Below, piece by piece: positions 1 to 8,851 of a stretch of DNA of 45,938 bases. The notes below the pieces were generated by a model. That model did not search any database and had not been told where the DNA came from. It saw nothing but the letters and a program-made list of their open reading frames with translations. How positions within the stretch are numbered: the first letter of the stretch is position 1; each line of letters begins with the position of its first letter. Source of the DNA: Bacteroidota bacterium. Lineage in GTDB: Bacteria; Bacteroidota; Bacteroidia; B-17B0; Aurantibacillaceae. Where the stretch lies: the NCBI GenBank assembly GCA_013287545.1, contig JABDDQ010000012.1, forward strand, positions 1 through 45,938, written 5' to 3'. Both the position numbers and the translations under genes were made by a program.

Positions 1-1089
1 TGTTACGTTACCGGCGATTCAAAAAATAAATTAGAATCGTTTGCCGTGTGCGCTTTGGGCAGCTCTGTAGCAACACCAACCGCGGGTATAACAACTAAAG
101 TAATTGAAGTAACATCGTTTGAAGAGTTAGAAAAACTGGGCACCGAAAAAATAAAAGGCAACATTGTTTTTTATAACGTGTCGTTTGATAAAACATTTAT
201 ACATACGGGCAGTGCTTATGGTAAAGCGGTTAAGTATCGTAGTGGCGCATCTATGGCGGCAAAGTACGGAGCGGTGGCATCTATCACAAAGTCTATGAGT
301 ACAGCCGATAATGATTTTCCGCATACAGGCACTATGCGATATGATAGCTTGGTTTCACAAAAAATTCCGGCATTTGCTATTAGTGTTACAGGTGCAAAAA
401 GATTAAACGCTTTATTAGCTCAAAATAAAAATTTTGAATTGTATTTATATTCCGATTGTAAAACGTTACCCGATGAACCTTCGTATAGCGTAGTTGGCGA
501 AATTCGTGGAAATGAAATTCCTAACGAAGTAATTGTTGTTGGCGGGCACCTTGATAGTTGGGATTTAGGTGAAGGCGCACACGATGATGGAGCAGGTGTT
601 GTACAAAGCATAGAAGTAATTAATGCGTTTAAAAAATTAGGCATTAAAAACAAACGCACCATACGTGCCATTGCTTTTATGAATGAAGAGAACGGAACCC
701 GTGGCGGAAAAAGTTATGCGGCCATGGCGGCTAAAGAAAACAAAAAACATATTGCCGCTTTAGAAAGTGATATGGGTGGCTTTACGCCAAAAGCTATTGG
801 TATAGAAGCAAAAAAAGATACGCTGCTTTATTACAAAAAATGGCAACCCCTTTTTGAGCCTTATTTTGTTTTTATAAAACAAGGTTATGGTGGCACTGAT
901 ATAGGAGAACTGATTCCCTTAGGCGTGCCGCAGTTTAGTTTAGAACCCGATTCGCAACGTTATTTTGATATCCATCACACAGCCGATGATACATTTGAAA
1001 AAGTAAACGAACGCGAGTTAGAATTAGGTGCTGCTACTATTACTTCGTTTATTTATTTGCTTGATAAGTACGGGGCTTATAAAAAGTAA
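1..1089 (+). CDS. M28 family zinc peptidase (carboxypeptidase Q-like), 5'-truncated by window edge
   Basis: The reading frame is open from base 1 through the internal GTG at 46, so the gene starts upstream of the window; 362 codons are visible. The first part looks like a protease-associated (PA) domain insert. The catalytic part shows the M28 zinc set in order: His in GGHLDSWD, Asp in AHDDGAG, the Glu pair in MNEENG, Asp in ESDMGG and a final His in DIHHTADDT. This is the co-catalytic di-zinc aminopeptidase/carboxypeptidase fold, with all ligands present. The likely role is secreted or periplasmic cleavage of small peptides; the signal peptide would lie outside the window. It ends 11 bp from the convergent tatD gene. 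Substrate specificity cannot be told from sequence. Confidence 0.88.
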   Translation, partial: CYVTGDSKNKLESFAVCALGSSVATPTAGITTKVIEVTSFEELEKLGTEKIKGNIVFYNVSFDKTFIHTGSAYGKAVKYRSGASMAAKYGAVASITKSMSTADNDFPHTGTMRYDSLVSQKIPAFAISVTGAKRLNALLAQNKNFELYLYSDCKTLPDEPSYSVVGEIRGNEIPNEVIVVGGHLDSWDLGEGAHDDGAGVVQSIEVINAFKKLGIKNKRTIRAIAFMNEENGTRGGKSYAAMAAKENKKHIAALESDMGGFTPKAIGIEAKKDTLLYYKKWQPLFEPYFVFIKQGYGGTDIGELIPLGVPQFSLEPDSQRYFDIHHTADDTFEKVNERELELGAATITSFIYLLDKYGAYKK

Positions 1090-1100
1090 CACAGTAGGTT

Positions 1101-1868
1101 TTACACCCAATTAAAAATTTCTTTTGCATTCGCAGTTGTTACAGCCGCCACCTCAAGTAACGAGCATTTTTTTACCTCAGCAAGTTTTGCAGCAATTAAA
1201 GGAATGTAGGCCGATTCATTTCTTTTACCACGATATGGCACAGGTGCCAAATAAGGCGAATCAGTTTCTAAAACCAAATGTTTTAAATCTATATGTTCAA
1301 TGGCTTTATCAAGTCCGCTATTTTTAAATGTTATAACACCGCCAATGCCTAATTTAAACCCGGTGTTATCAATAATTTTTTGTGCTTGCTCTGCATTGCC
1401 ACTAAAGCAATGAAAAATGCCTTTGGGTAATTTTTTAAAACTACTAAGCACTTCATAAATTTCATCGAAAGAATTTCTGCAATGTATAACAATGGGTAAA
1501 TTAAATTCTAACGCCCAGTTTATTTGTTGTTCAAATGCTACAACTTGTTCTTTGTAAAAAGTTTTATCCCAATACAAATCAATGCCGATCTCTCCTACTG
1601 CTGTATATTTTCTTTCTTTTAAATGCTTATATACTATGTCAAGTTCTTCTTTATAATTTTCTTTAACCGAGCAAGGATGTAAACCCATCATAGGAAAACA
1701 ATGCTGCGGATTTTTTTCACACAAAGCGTGCATCACATCAATAGAAGAAGAATCTATATTAGGAAGAAAGAATTTTTCAACGCCGGCATCTATGGCTCTT
1801 TTCAGCGCTTCATCAATATCGGTACTAAATTCTTCCGCATAAAGATGTGTGTGTGTGTCAATAAACAT
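1101..1868 (-). CDS. tatD: TatD family metal-dependent hydrolase
   Basis: This 255-residue protein is the usual size for TatD DNases (amidohydrolase-like TIM barrel). Metal ligands are visible: the HxH of FIDTHTHLY at the N-terminus, Glu in VGEIGIDLYW, His in IVIHCRNS, His in FHCFSGN and Asp in LETDSPYLAP. The C-terminal LAPVPYRGKRNE signature is typical. The family has 3'-5' exonuclease or general phosphodiesterase activity in the cytoplasm. Its ATG overlaps the stop of the upstream guanylyltransferase gene (TAATG), so the two are probably translationally coupled in a three-gene operon that begins with the aminotransferase. Confidence 0.93.
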   Translation of the reverse strand: MFIDTHTHLYAEEFSTDIDEALKRAIDAGVEKFFLPNIDSSSIDVMHALCEKNPQHCFPMMGLHPCSVKENYKEELDIVYKHLKERKYTAVGEIGIDLYWDKTFYKEQVVAFEQQINWALEFNLPIVIHCRNSFDEIYEVLSSFKKLPKGIFHCFSGNAEQAQKIIDNTGFKLGIGGVITFKNSGLDKAIEHIDLKHLVLETDSPYLAPVPYRGKRNESAYIPLIAAKLAEVKKCSLLEVAAVTTANAKEIFNWV

Positions 1869-2956
1869 TAAACGAATTTTTCGCCTTTTTTCACCTTTAC
1901 ATCATTTACAAAATTGCGTATTTGTTGTTCATCCTGCTTTTTGCAAATCAATAAAATGCCATCCGATTCAACAACAATATAATCTTCTAAACCTTGTATA
2001 AGCACTAATTTATCTTTGGGTACATTTATAACACAGTTTTTGGTATCGTACAACATGGTGTTTTTACCTACTACCGCATTATGATTTTTGTCTTGCTTAA
2101 TGTGTTCGTATAAACTACCCCAGGTACCCAAGTCACTCCAACCAATTATAGAAGACCGTACATATACATTTTTAGCGCGCTCCATTACCGCGTAATCAAT
2201 AGAAATATTTTTACACGATACGTAAGCGTTTTTTATAAAATCAATTTCTTTACCCGTGTTATAAACACCATGTTCATCTCTAAACAATGCCGCAAGTTCT
2301 GGCTCATGCTGCTCAATAGCATTAATAATGCTTTTTGTACTCCAAATAAAAATGCCCGCGTTCCATAAAAAATCACCGCTCTTCATAAAAAAGTCAGCCA
2401 TTTCAGCATCCGGCTTTTCGGTAAATGTTTTTACTTTTTTTATGCGGTCATCTTTTTCTTCCGTAGGCGATTCTACAAACTGTATATAGCCATAACCTGT
2501 ATCAGGTCGTGTTGGTTTAATGCCAATGGTGAGTAAACAATCTTCGGCTTTGGCTTTACTGTAGCAAGATTTTACCGCTTTTAAAAACACATCCTCCTTT
2601 GTAATTAAATGGTCGCTGGGTGCTACCACAGTAACTGCGTTCGGATTTTTTTTATGAATTTTATACGAGGCATAGGCCACGCAAGGTGCTGTGTTTTTAC
2701 GTGCAGGCTCTAATAAAATATTTTCTTTCGGAATTTTTGGAAGTTGCTCGGCTACTAGGTCTTTATATTGTTCGGATGTAACAACATAAATATGTTCGGG
2801 CGGACAAAGTTTAGAAAAACGATGGGCTGTGTTTTGCAGTAAAGTTTCGCCGGTACCCAATACATCCAAAAATTGTTTAGGTTTTGCTGTTTTGCTCATA
2901 GGCCAAAAGCGGCTACCTACACCGCCCGCCATTATTATGCAATAAAGATTTTTCAT
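1868..2956 (-). CDS. manC: Mannose-1-phosphate guanylyltransferase
   Basis: This 362-residue protein makes GDP-mannose from mannose-1-phosphate and GTP, a precursor of surface polysaccharide and glycans. It opens with the nucleotidyltransferase signature IMAGGVGSRFWPMS followed by KPKQFLD. VAPSDHLI and FTEKPDAE further in, and an NAGIFIW motif, match the ManC/CpsB nucleotidyltransferase domain. It is the short form, without the C-terminal phosphomannose isomerase cupin domain found in bifunctional ManC/AlgA proteins. It is second in the operon, 10 bp after the aminotransferase gene and overlapping tatD by one base. Confidence 0.93.
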   Translation of the reverse strand: MKNLYCIIMAGGVGSRFWPMSKTAKPKQFLDVLGTGETLLQNTAHRFSKLCPPEHIYVVTSEQYKDLVAEQLPKIPKENILLEPARKNTAPCVAYASYKIHKKNPNAVTVVAPSDHLITKEDVFLKAVKSCYSKAKAEDCLLTIGIKPTRPDTGYGYIQFVESPTEEKDDRIKKVKTFTEKPDAEMADFFMKSGDFLWNAGIFIWSTKSIINAIEQHEPELAALFRDEHGVYNTGKEIDFIKNAYVSCKNISIDYAVMERAKNVYVRSSIIGWSDLGTWGSLYEHIKQDKNHNAVVGKNTMLYDTKNCVINVPKDKLVLIQGLEDYIVVESDGILLICKKQDEQQIRNFVNDVKVKKGEKFV

Positions 2957-2966
2957 GCAAAAATTA

Positions 2967-4250
2967 TTACGCTAATTTTTTTAATGCGTTTCTTAAATTA
3001 GAAATTACGCCTTCTATATCTTCTACTTTACAAGTACCCACACTTAAACGATACCAGTTTGAATTTTCATCAGCTCCAAAGGCGTAGAAAGGAACAATGG
3101 CAACACTTGCTTCATCTAAAATATATTTGGTAACATCTTTAGTAGTTGCTAATACAGCACCGTTTTGTGTTTTCATACCGTGTAACGAAAACTGAACCGT
3201 TAAATAAATAGCAGCTTGCGGAACAATGGTATCTATTTTAAAACCTTCTGATTTTAATTGCATAAAGCCTTTATAAAAACCATCTAAGCGTTGGTGTAAT
3301 TGTTTTTTTTGTCCGGCTAAAAATAAATCGTAGCGTTTTAAATCCGATAAATATTTTGCTGTGGCCAATTGTTCAGCTTTAGGAGCCCACGCACCCACAT
3401 GGTTTAATAGCGATTTCATTTTATCGATTACCAATTTTGGTCCCATGCTCCAACCAACACGCACACCGGTTGCAGCTAACGATTTAGAAATGCCATCAAC
3501 AAACACCGTATACTTTTTCATTTCAGGGCGAAGCGATACCGGGTTGTAATGTTGTGTATCTCCGTAAGTAAGTGCCCAATAAATTTGGTCGTACATTAAG
3601 TACAAAGGTTTTTCATGTTCACCACGGCGTTTATTTTCTTCTAAAACCATATCACAAATATCCGCTAAACCTTCTTTAGTAAATACGGTACCCGTTGGGT
3701 TTTGCGGAGAGCACAAGGCAAGTAAACTTGCACCTTTAATATGCGGCTTTATATGTTCGGCCGTTGGCATAAAATTACTTTCTGGTCCGGCATCAATCAT
3801 AACTTGTTTAGCATGATTTAGGTAGCTGTAATGATTGTTGTTCCATGATGGCACCGGAAAAATAACGGTATCGCCTTCATCAACCAGGGTTCGGAAAATA
3901 GAATAAATAACAGGGCGTGCACCGGCGGCAATTAAAATTTCATCGCTTGCATAATCTAAATTTCCTTTCTCTTTTAAAAGTGTAGAAACCGCTTGACGCA
4001 ACGGCAACATGCCATCTGCCGCAGGGTAATTAGTTTCATCAGCTACATACTCATCAATAATGGCTTGCTTTAATTCAGCAGGAATTGGAAATATTTTAGG
4101 ATTAAAATCTCCGATAGTAAAATTATAAACGTGTTGTCCGTTTTTTATTTTTTCGTTTACCTCAGCAGCTAATTTTATTATTTCTGAGCCAATAATATTT
4201 TGTGCCAGCTTAGAAACTTTTCTCACCTCACCTGTTGTTTTTGTTTCCAT
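2967..4250 (-). CDS. PLP-dependent class I/II aminotransferase
   Basis: A 427-residue fold-type I aminotransferase. Visible landmarks are NYPAADGMLPLR near residue 74, the SPQNPTG Asn near 184, the MYDQIYW Asp/Tyr near 221-224, the PLP Schiff-base Lys256 in DGISKSLAATGVRVGW, and a C-terminal Arg in YRLSVGT. These are shared by aspartate, prephenate and related aminotransferases. The likely amino donor and product cannot be resolved from sequence. It is the first gene of an operon with manC and tatD, read from a TATGTTTG box about 20 bp upstream. Confidence 0.88.
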   Translation of the reverse strand: METKTTGEVRKVSKLAQNIIGSEIIKLAAEVNEKIKNGQHVYNFTIGDFNPKIFPIPAELKQAIIDEYVADETNYPAADGMLPLRQAVSTLLKEKGNLDYASDEILIAAGARPVIYSIFRTLVDEGDTVIFPVPSWNNNHYSYLNHAKQVMIDAGPESNFMPTAEHIKPHIKGASLLALCSPQNPTGTVFTKEGLADICDMVLEENKRRGEHEKPLYLMYDQIYWALTYGDTQHYNPVSLRPEMKKYTVFVDGISKSLAATGVRVGWSMGPKLVIDKMKSLLNHVGAWAPKAEQLATAKYLSDLKRYDLFLAGQKKQLHQRLDGFYKGFMQLKSEGFKIDTIVPQAAIYLTVQFSLHGMKTQNGAVLATTKDVTKYILDEASVAIVPFYAFGADENSNWYRLSVGTCKVEDIEGVISNLRNALKKLA

Positions 4251-4272
4251 TTATTTGCTTTATCAAACTATA

Positions 4273-4280
4273 CAAACATA
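4273..4280 (-). promoter_or_regulatory. Bacteroidota-type -7 promoter box for the aminotransferase-manC-tatD operon
   Basis: On the minus strand the sequence reads TATGTTTG, an exact TAnnTTTG match, about 22 bp before the ATG at 4250. I see no convincing -33 TTTG element. Confidence 0.6.
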
Positions 4281-4333
4281 CTAAAATTGCAGTCTGTACT
4301 AATTATTTTTAAAATTATATTCTACCGTATATC

Positions 4334-4364
4334 ACAAAAAAAGCCCTTCGTATATGAAGAGCTT
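4334..4364 (-). terminator. Rho-independent terminator of the cytochrome oxidase operon
   Basis: In the minus-strand RNA a 9-bp stem (AAGCUCUUC / GAAGGGCUU, one U-G wobble) with a 6-nt loop is followed by seven U. It lies about 25 bp after the last gene of the oxidase operon. Confidence 0.8.
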
Positions 4365-4389
4365 TTTAGATTTTTATAAATCATTTATA

Positions 4390-4746
4390 TTAATGCTTCT
4401 CTTCTGCAGCAGGTTTTTCCTCGCTTGGTTTTTCTGCTTTTTCTTCTGTAGCAGCAGCGCCTTCTTTTTTCTCTTCAGTAGCAGTAGTAGTTTCTTTTTT
4501 ATCTTCTTCTTTCACGGCACCTTCTGCACCTTCTTTATTAGCGCAATCCGTTTTACCTTCAGCTTCACATTTTGCTTTACACTCTTTAGTGCATTCTGCA
4601 CCATCTTTGCAACAACTATTTTTAGGTCCGTCGCAAGTTTTTAAGCATAAAAAAATAATAAACCAAAATGTAAACGCAAATGCAAATGGAATTCCAAAGT
4701 AAACGCGTTTTGGTGATTCGTGATGATGTTCTTCGTTGTGTGACAT
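4390..4746 (-). CDS. Small single-pass membrane protein with Cys-rich segment and Glu/Lys-rich tail, last in the oxidase operon
   Basis: I do not recognise a family for this 118-residue protein. It starts with a His-rich head (EEHHHES), then one hydrophobic segment (about residues 16-35). A short segment with eight Cys follows, including a CC pair and spacings such as ECTKECKAKC, and the tail is a low-complexity Glu/Lys/Ala stretch. The reading direction, the 20-bp spacing from the subunit IV gene and the terminator immediately after it make it a real operon member. The plus-strand ORF on the other side is its low-complexity shadow. Given the neighbours and the His/Cys content, a metal-handling role near the oxidase is conceivable, but that is inference only. 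Confidence 0.7.
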   Translation of the reverse strand: MSHNEEHHHESPKRVYFGIPFAFAFTFWFIIFLCLKTCDGPKNSCCKDGAECTKECKAKCEAEGKTDCANKEGAEGAVKEEDKKETTTATEEKKEGAAATEEKAEKPSEEKPAAEEKH

Positions 4747-4766
4747 AATTTCTTTTTAGTAAATTA

Positions 4767-5279
4767 TTATTCTGCGTGTGTTTCGGTTGCTGCTGCCGCT
4801 TCTGCCGCTGCAATTTCTTGTTCGCTAATGCCTTCTGTTAACTCAGCCGGTACCGGTTGCTTATGGTACTTGCGTAAAACTATTTGTTGAATTTTATAGT
4901 TCTTATCTAAACTTGTTTTGTTTGCAGGATACCCGCAATAAGTGCCCTCTACCAAAATAATAAAGATAAGGTATAAAATAAATACAGAGTATGGCAACAA
5001 CACCGCGTATCTAAAAAACTTAGTCTCGTCAATTAAGTGCATAAACACAAGTACGATACCACCCGCCTTTACCAAAGTAAAAAATATGAAGAAGAATTTT
5101 AAGAAGGTGCTTCCTAATAAACCCCACGATGTTGCTTTAAAACCAACAAATAACTCTAATAAAGTAATGGCAAGTAATAACCAAAACACTTTCCATAATT
5201 TGCTGCGTATCTGTTTTCCATGCGCCTCATCGTGTTGGTACATGGTTTCGTATTGCGGATAATTATCGTGAAATTCCAT
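4767..5279 (-). CDS. Cytochrome c oxidase subunit IV family protein
   Basis: A 170-residue protein with three hydrophobic segments (about 32-50, 58-80 and 90-112). The fold and motif FIFFTLVKAGGIVLVFMHL are characteristic of the prokaryotic cytochrome oxidase subunit IV (CyoD/CtaF-like) family, where the Lys and the MHL segment are conserved. The C-terminus extends as an Ala/Glu-rich tail. It follows two subunit III-type genes and heme O synthase, the usual Bacteroidota gene order for the caa3-type oxidase. Subunits I and II are not in this window. Confidence 0.88.
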   Translation of the reverse strand: MEFHDNYPQYETMYQHDEAHGKQIRSKLWKVFWLLLAITLLELFVGFKATSWGLLGSTFLKFFFIFFTLVKAGGIVLVFMHLIDETKFFRYAVLLPYSVFILYLIFIILVEGTYCGYPANKTSLDKNYKIQQIVLRKYHKQPVPAELTEGISEQEIAAAEAAAATETHAE

Positions 5280-5308
5280 ATCTATAATTTTTATCTGTTA
5301 ATCTATTT

Positions 5309-6034
5309 TTATAATAAGTAGAAGAATGTAAATACAAACACCCAAACTAAATCTACAAAGTGCCAGTATAAACCTACTTTTTCTATCATTTCGTAATGAC
5401 CGCGTCTTTCGTAAGTTCCAATTAGCACGTTAATAAATATAATCACGTTAATTACCACACCACTAAATACGTGGAAACCGTGGAAACCTGTTATAAAGAA
5501 AAAGAAGTTAGCAAATTGAGGAACACCATATTCGTTATAAGTCATGTTTGCACCATGAATTAGTTGCCATACGTATTTGTGTTGGTCTATATCCCAAACC
5601 TGACGCATAGCTCCGGTTTCTGTTCCTTCAATAAAGTGGTACCACTCCCAAGCCTGAGAACCTACGAACATTAAACCACCTATAATGGTTAAAAATAACC
5701 AAAGCGTAACTCCTTTACGGTCGTTACGATGTCCCGCTTCTACTGCAAGCACCATAGTAACCGAACTCATAATCAGAATGAAGGTCATTAAACCCACATA
5801 TGCCAACGGAACGTGTGCTGTTACAAACGGAAAGTGTGTAAACACGTTTTCAGCAACAGGCCAAATGCTTTCGTATTTATGGCGAATAAAGCCATATGCA
5901 CAAAGCAAGCCGCTAAAGGTTAAAGCATCTGATACCAAGAAAAACCACATGAATATTTTTCCATAGCTCAAACGGAAGGGCGATTGCCCACCGTGCCAAG
6001 CGGTTTTTTCGTCTATGTGTACTGAGTGAGACAT
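5309..6034 (-). CDS. Cytochrome c oxidase subunit III (heme-copper oxidase)
   Basis: This 241-residue membrane protein matches subunit III of heme-copper oxidases. The features are FLVSDALTFSGLLCAY in the first membrane helix, GSQAWEWYHF in the middle, FITGFHGFHVFSGVVIN with the conserved His residues, and a final WHFVDLVWVFVFTFFYL. Subunit III does not carry redox centres; it stabilises the subunit I core in the inner membrane. It lies 29 bp upstream of the subunit IV gene and 45 bp downstream of a second, shorter subunit III-type gene. Paired subunit III genes are normal in Bacteroidota oxidase operons. Confidence 0.93.
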   Translation of the reverse strand: MSHSVHIDEKTAWHGGQSPFRLSYGKIFMWFFLVSDALTFSGLLCAYGFIRHKYESIWPVAENVFTHFPFVTAHVPLAYVGLMTFILIMSSVTMVLAVEAGHRNDRKGVTLWLFLTIIGGLMFVGSQAWEWYHFIEGTETGAMRQVWDIDQHKYVWQLIHGANMTYNEYGVPQFANFFFFITGFHGFHVFSGVVINVIIFINVLIGTYERRGHYEMIEKVGLYWHFVDLVWVFVFTFFYLL

Positions 6035-6079
6035 ATATTTTTGTTTATAAAATGTTTACTAATTAAAAACGTTGCAATT

Positions 6080-6658
6080 TTAGCGAAATAAATACAAAAA
6101 AAGAAATAAAATAACCCATAAAATATCTAAAAAGTGCCAAAAGATTCCGCAAAGGCTTAAACCTAAGTGGTTTTCAGCTGTGTACTTGCCTTTGGTACTC
6201 TTAACCCAAGTTATAAAAACAGCTATCAGGCCTGCTACAATATGCAAAAAGTGCATAGAGGTTATTACATACAAAATGCCGCCTGCAATGCTGCTTTGTT
6301 TGCCCGCAAACACAATACCGCTGCTGTAAAGTACTTTCCAGGCTTGTATTTGCGAAACACAAAATGCCAATCCTAAAAACAAAGTAATAAGCATGCCCTG
6401 CCTAACGGCTGCCATATTATTTTTTTTAACCGACTGCTGCGCCCAGTACATGCTAACACTGCTTAAAATAATTAGAGCAGTACTTACATAAAATAAGGCC
6501 GGTAAGTTAAACGTTAGCCAATTAGCATTGCCATGCATTACCAAATAGTAGCTGCAAAATGCTCCGAAAAAAATAACAATGCTTGCCATGCTCCAATACA
6601 GAAGCTGCTTTTTAGCGTTAGCCATTACGGCTTGTTCCGATACCTGATTTATTTCCAT
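6080..6658 (-). CDS. Second cytochrome c oxidase subunit III-type protein
   Basis: A 192-residue, roughly five-helix membrane protein of the heme-copper oxidase subunit III family. It has the short MHFLHIVAGLIAVFI segment and the terminal FWHFLDILWVILFLFLYLFR that matches the larger subunit III next to it. Its start overlaps the end of the heme O synthase gene by 10 bp, which suggests translational coupling. The short form is the usual partner of the longer one in this phylum. Whether both sit in the same enzyme cannot be judged from sequence. Confidence 0.88.
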   Translation of the reverse strand: MEINQVSEQAVMANAKKQLLYWSMASIVIFFGAFCSYYLVMHGNANWLTFNLPALFYVSTALIILSSVSMYWAQQSVKKNNMAAVRQGMLITLFLGLAFCVSQIQAWKVLYSSGIVFAGKQSSIAGGILYVITSMHFLHIVAGLIAVFITWVKSTKGKYTAENHLGLSLCGIFWHFLDILWVILFLFLYLFR

Positions 6659-7569
6659 ATAGCTCCAAACATGATAATTAATTGAACAAGCGGCAAGTAT
6701 AAAAACGAACCAAACATAAGCTTACGAGCTGATGGAATATCCATTTTTAAATAAAGTGTTAAAGCTTGTGCCAAAAAAAACAAGCCGCATAAAAACGTAA
6801 ACATACCGGCCGCCCAGCTGCTTAAGCCAAAAATATTAGGCATTAAGCTTACCGGAATTAAAAACATAGTGTAAACTACTATTTGAAAGGCCGAGCTTTT
6901 ATCGCGCCCGCCCAAAGAAGGCAACATAAAGAAACCTGCTTTTTTATAATCATCATGACTAACCCACGCAATGGCCCAAAAGTGTGGAAACTGCCACATA
7001 AATTGTACTGCAAATAAAATCCAGGCATAAAATGTAATTTCCCCAAAGCCTTCGGCAGCCGCTACTGCACCTATTAGTGTGGGGATAGCCCCCGGAAAAG
7101 CACCTACAAAAACCGAAAATGGGGTAACACGTTTTAGCGGCGTGTAAACACCTGCATAAAGCACTACAGATAAAGCCCCCAGTAAACCCGATAGCATATT
7201 GGTGTAAAACGCTAAAATAAAAATACCGCCAAGGGCGCATATAGTACAAAACACCATGGCTTCCATAGGTGATAAAATGCCTAAGGGGAGCGGGCGCTGA
7301 CAAGTACGAGTCATTAATTTATCTAACTCTCTTTCTATAACTTGATTGAAACCGTTGGCTGCAGCGGTAACTAAAAAGCCACCCAGCACAATGGCTATAA
7401 GCTTATGCCAACTCACAACCTCGGCTACGGTTAAGTAGCTTATAACGGCTGAAAAAACGACTAAAAATGATAACCTGAATTTGGTAAGTTTAATAAACGC
7501 CTGTGCCTTAGAGTAGCTTATGGCAGGTAACTGCGCAGCGTCCGGTATTTCGGTTTGGGTGTTTATCAC
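6649..7569 (-). CDS. cyoE: Protoheme IX farnesyltransferase (heme O synthase)
   Basis: A 306-residue UbiA-superfamily prenyltransferase that attaches a farnesyl group to heme B to give heme O for the terminal oxidase. The first polyprenyl-diphosphate motif is visible as NQVIERELDKLMTRTCQRPLP and the second as SHDDYKKAGFFMLP. About eight to nine hydrophobic helices span the rest. The start is GTG at 7569; a TAAATTTG promoter box lies about 18 bp upstream, so cyoE appears to head the oxidase operon. It overlaps the following subunit III gene by 10 bp. Confidence 0.93.
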   Translation of the reverse strand: MINTQTEIPDAAQLPAISYSKAQAFIKLTKFRLSFLVVFSAVISYLTVAEVVSWHKLIAIVLGGFLVTAAANGFNQVIERELDKLMTRTCQRPLPLGILSPMEAMVFCTICALGGIFILAFYTNMLSGLLGALSVVLYAGVYTPLKRVTPFSVFVGAFPGAIPTLIGAVAAAEGFGEITFYAWILFAVQFMWQFPHFWAIAWVSHDDYKKAGFFMLPSLGGRDKSSAFQIVVYTMFLIPVSLMPNIFGLSSWAAGMFTFLCGLFFLAQALTLYLKMDIPSARKLMFGSFLYLPLVQLIIMFGAIWK

Positions 7570-7586
7570 TTTTTTTTAAGAGGCTG

Positions 7587-7594
7587 CAAATTTA
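7587..7594 (-). promoter_or_regulatory. -7 promoter box for the cyoE-cox operon
   Basis: The minus strand reads TAAATTTG, an exact TAnnTTTG match 17 bp before the GTG start of cyoE, in the short gap after the SpoIID-like gene. It implies the oxidase genes are transcribed separately from the surE-lpxB genes upstream. Confidence 0.6.
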
Positions 7595-7609
7595 ATGATT
7601 TAAACTGCT

Positions 7610-8851
7610 TTATTCCCTAAAAAAATTCAAATCTTTTATATCAATAAGATGCACGTTTTTGTAGTAAAAACTAAGCACTTCCTGGTAGCTGTAACCTAAT
7701 TTTGTCATGCGCATAGCACCTTCCTGACACATGCCAATGCCATGTCCAAAACCACGTCCGTTAAACACAAGTGTATCACCCACTGGCTCTAAAGAAAAGA
7801 AGGTTGATTTTAACTGTAAATCGTTACGTACATTTTTTAACGGGACTTTTATGCCATAGTACTCTAAATTTGCTTTACGGCTATCTTGCTTAAAATGTAA
7901 GGCAAACCAGCGTGCAGCACTATCTTCGATGGGGTAATTGTGTTTTATTTTAAGATACGACAGCCAATCTTGCGACGACATTTTGCGTTGCCATTTAGAG
8001 TTTGGCATTTTTAAACTAAATGTATCTTTTATGGAACGCAAGTACGGCATGGGTTTGCCCCACACATCTTCTGAATTGGCAGTTTGCCCGCCACTGTTTG
8101 AATGAAATGCGGCATCAATTAAATTCATGTTTTCATCAACCACTACTTTGCCTTTTGTGGCAACAACGGCTTGCAAAATATCTGCCTCCGATGTTCTTCC
8201 GAAAAAAGCCTGGCAATGCGTTTGGTCGCATAAATTAAACCCCTCTAACTGATGTTTGTTAATGTGGCTTAGCGCATAGGTGCGCGCTAAAATAGATTGC
8301 ACTTTGTAAAACTCAGGTGTAGAGCGTGAGCCCGCTTCCGCTTCTGATACGCCCGCAATGTAATTATCTAATTTGCTATCGTTAATCAAACGCAACAAGC
8401 CGCCTTCAATTGATATAGAAAGATTATCGTTAAAAAAACGCGATTTCCTGTCAGGGTTTACCGATTTTACTTTAAACGATTTCTCGTCTTCAAACGAAAT
8501 CAGTTTTACAAAAGAAAATTTACCCAAGTTTTTTTCGAACGTTTTTAATTCGATGCTATCATTAATAATAGAGGCTTTAAGCGCATTTTGAGCATCTATT
8601 ACCGTAATGTTTTTCCCATCGGCAACAACCTGGTAGGTGCCTTTTTCGGGAGCGAATAAAAGTTCTTTTATTTTGGTTTGACTTAATATTTTAACAGAAA
8701 TAACCTCGTTTACCGAAAAAGCTCTTTTTTCGCCTTTTTTTGAGGCAGTTTTTTTAGTGCTTTTGTCTTTTGAAAAAGGAGTAACGCCCGAAATGCCTAC
8801 CAGTGCTGTTAAAGCAAGCACTGCAAAAAACATTTTAGTTGTGTGGCGCAT
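7610..8851 (-). CDS. SpoIID/LytB domain-containing protein
   Basis: A 413-residue exported protein with an N-terminal signal or anchor segment (MFFAVLALTALVGISGV). The SpoIID/LytB domain covers the C-terminal half: LDNYIAGVSEAEAG with the conserved Glu, KVQSILARTYAL, HSNSGGQTA, and the closing GFGHGIGMCQEGAMRM. SpoIID of Bacillus is a peptidoglycan lytic transglycosylase; in non-sporulating Bacteroidota the role is unproven but probably cell-wall remodelling. The ATG at 8851 overlaps lpxB by 17 bp. A second in-frame ATG at 8833, one base after the lpxB stop codon, would leave a cleaner signal peptide and may be the true start. Confidence 0.9.
   Translation of the reverse strand: MRHTTKMFFAVLALTALVGISGVTPFSKDKSTKKTASKKGEKRAFSVNEVISVKILSQTKIKELLFAPEKGTYQVVADGKNITVIDAQNALKASIINDSIELKTFEKNLGKFSFVKLISFEDEKSFKVKSVNPDRKSRFFNDNLSISIEGGLLRLINDSKLDNYIAGVSEAEAGSRSTPEFYKVQSILARTYALSHINKHQLEGFNLCDQTHCQAFFGRTSEADILQAVVATKGKVVVDENMNLIDAAFHSNSGGQTANSEDVWGKPMPYLRSIKDTFSLKMPNSKWQRKMSSQDWLSYLKIKHNYPIEDSAARWFALHFKQDSRKANLEYYGIKVPLKNVRNDLQLKSTFFSLEPVGDTLVFNGRGFGHGIGMCQEGAMRMTKLGYSYQEVLSFYYKNVHLIDIKDLNFFRE

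Noticed and set aside
4354-4644. 96-codon plus-strand ORF rich in Phe/Ser
   Set aside because: It is the antisense of the Glu/Lys-rich tail of the small oxidase-operon protein; poly-Phe/Ser is the shadow of Glu/Lys codons.
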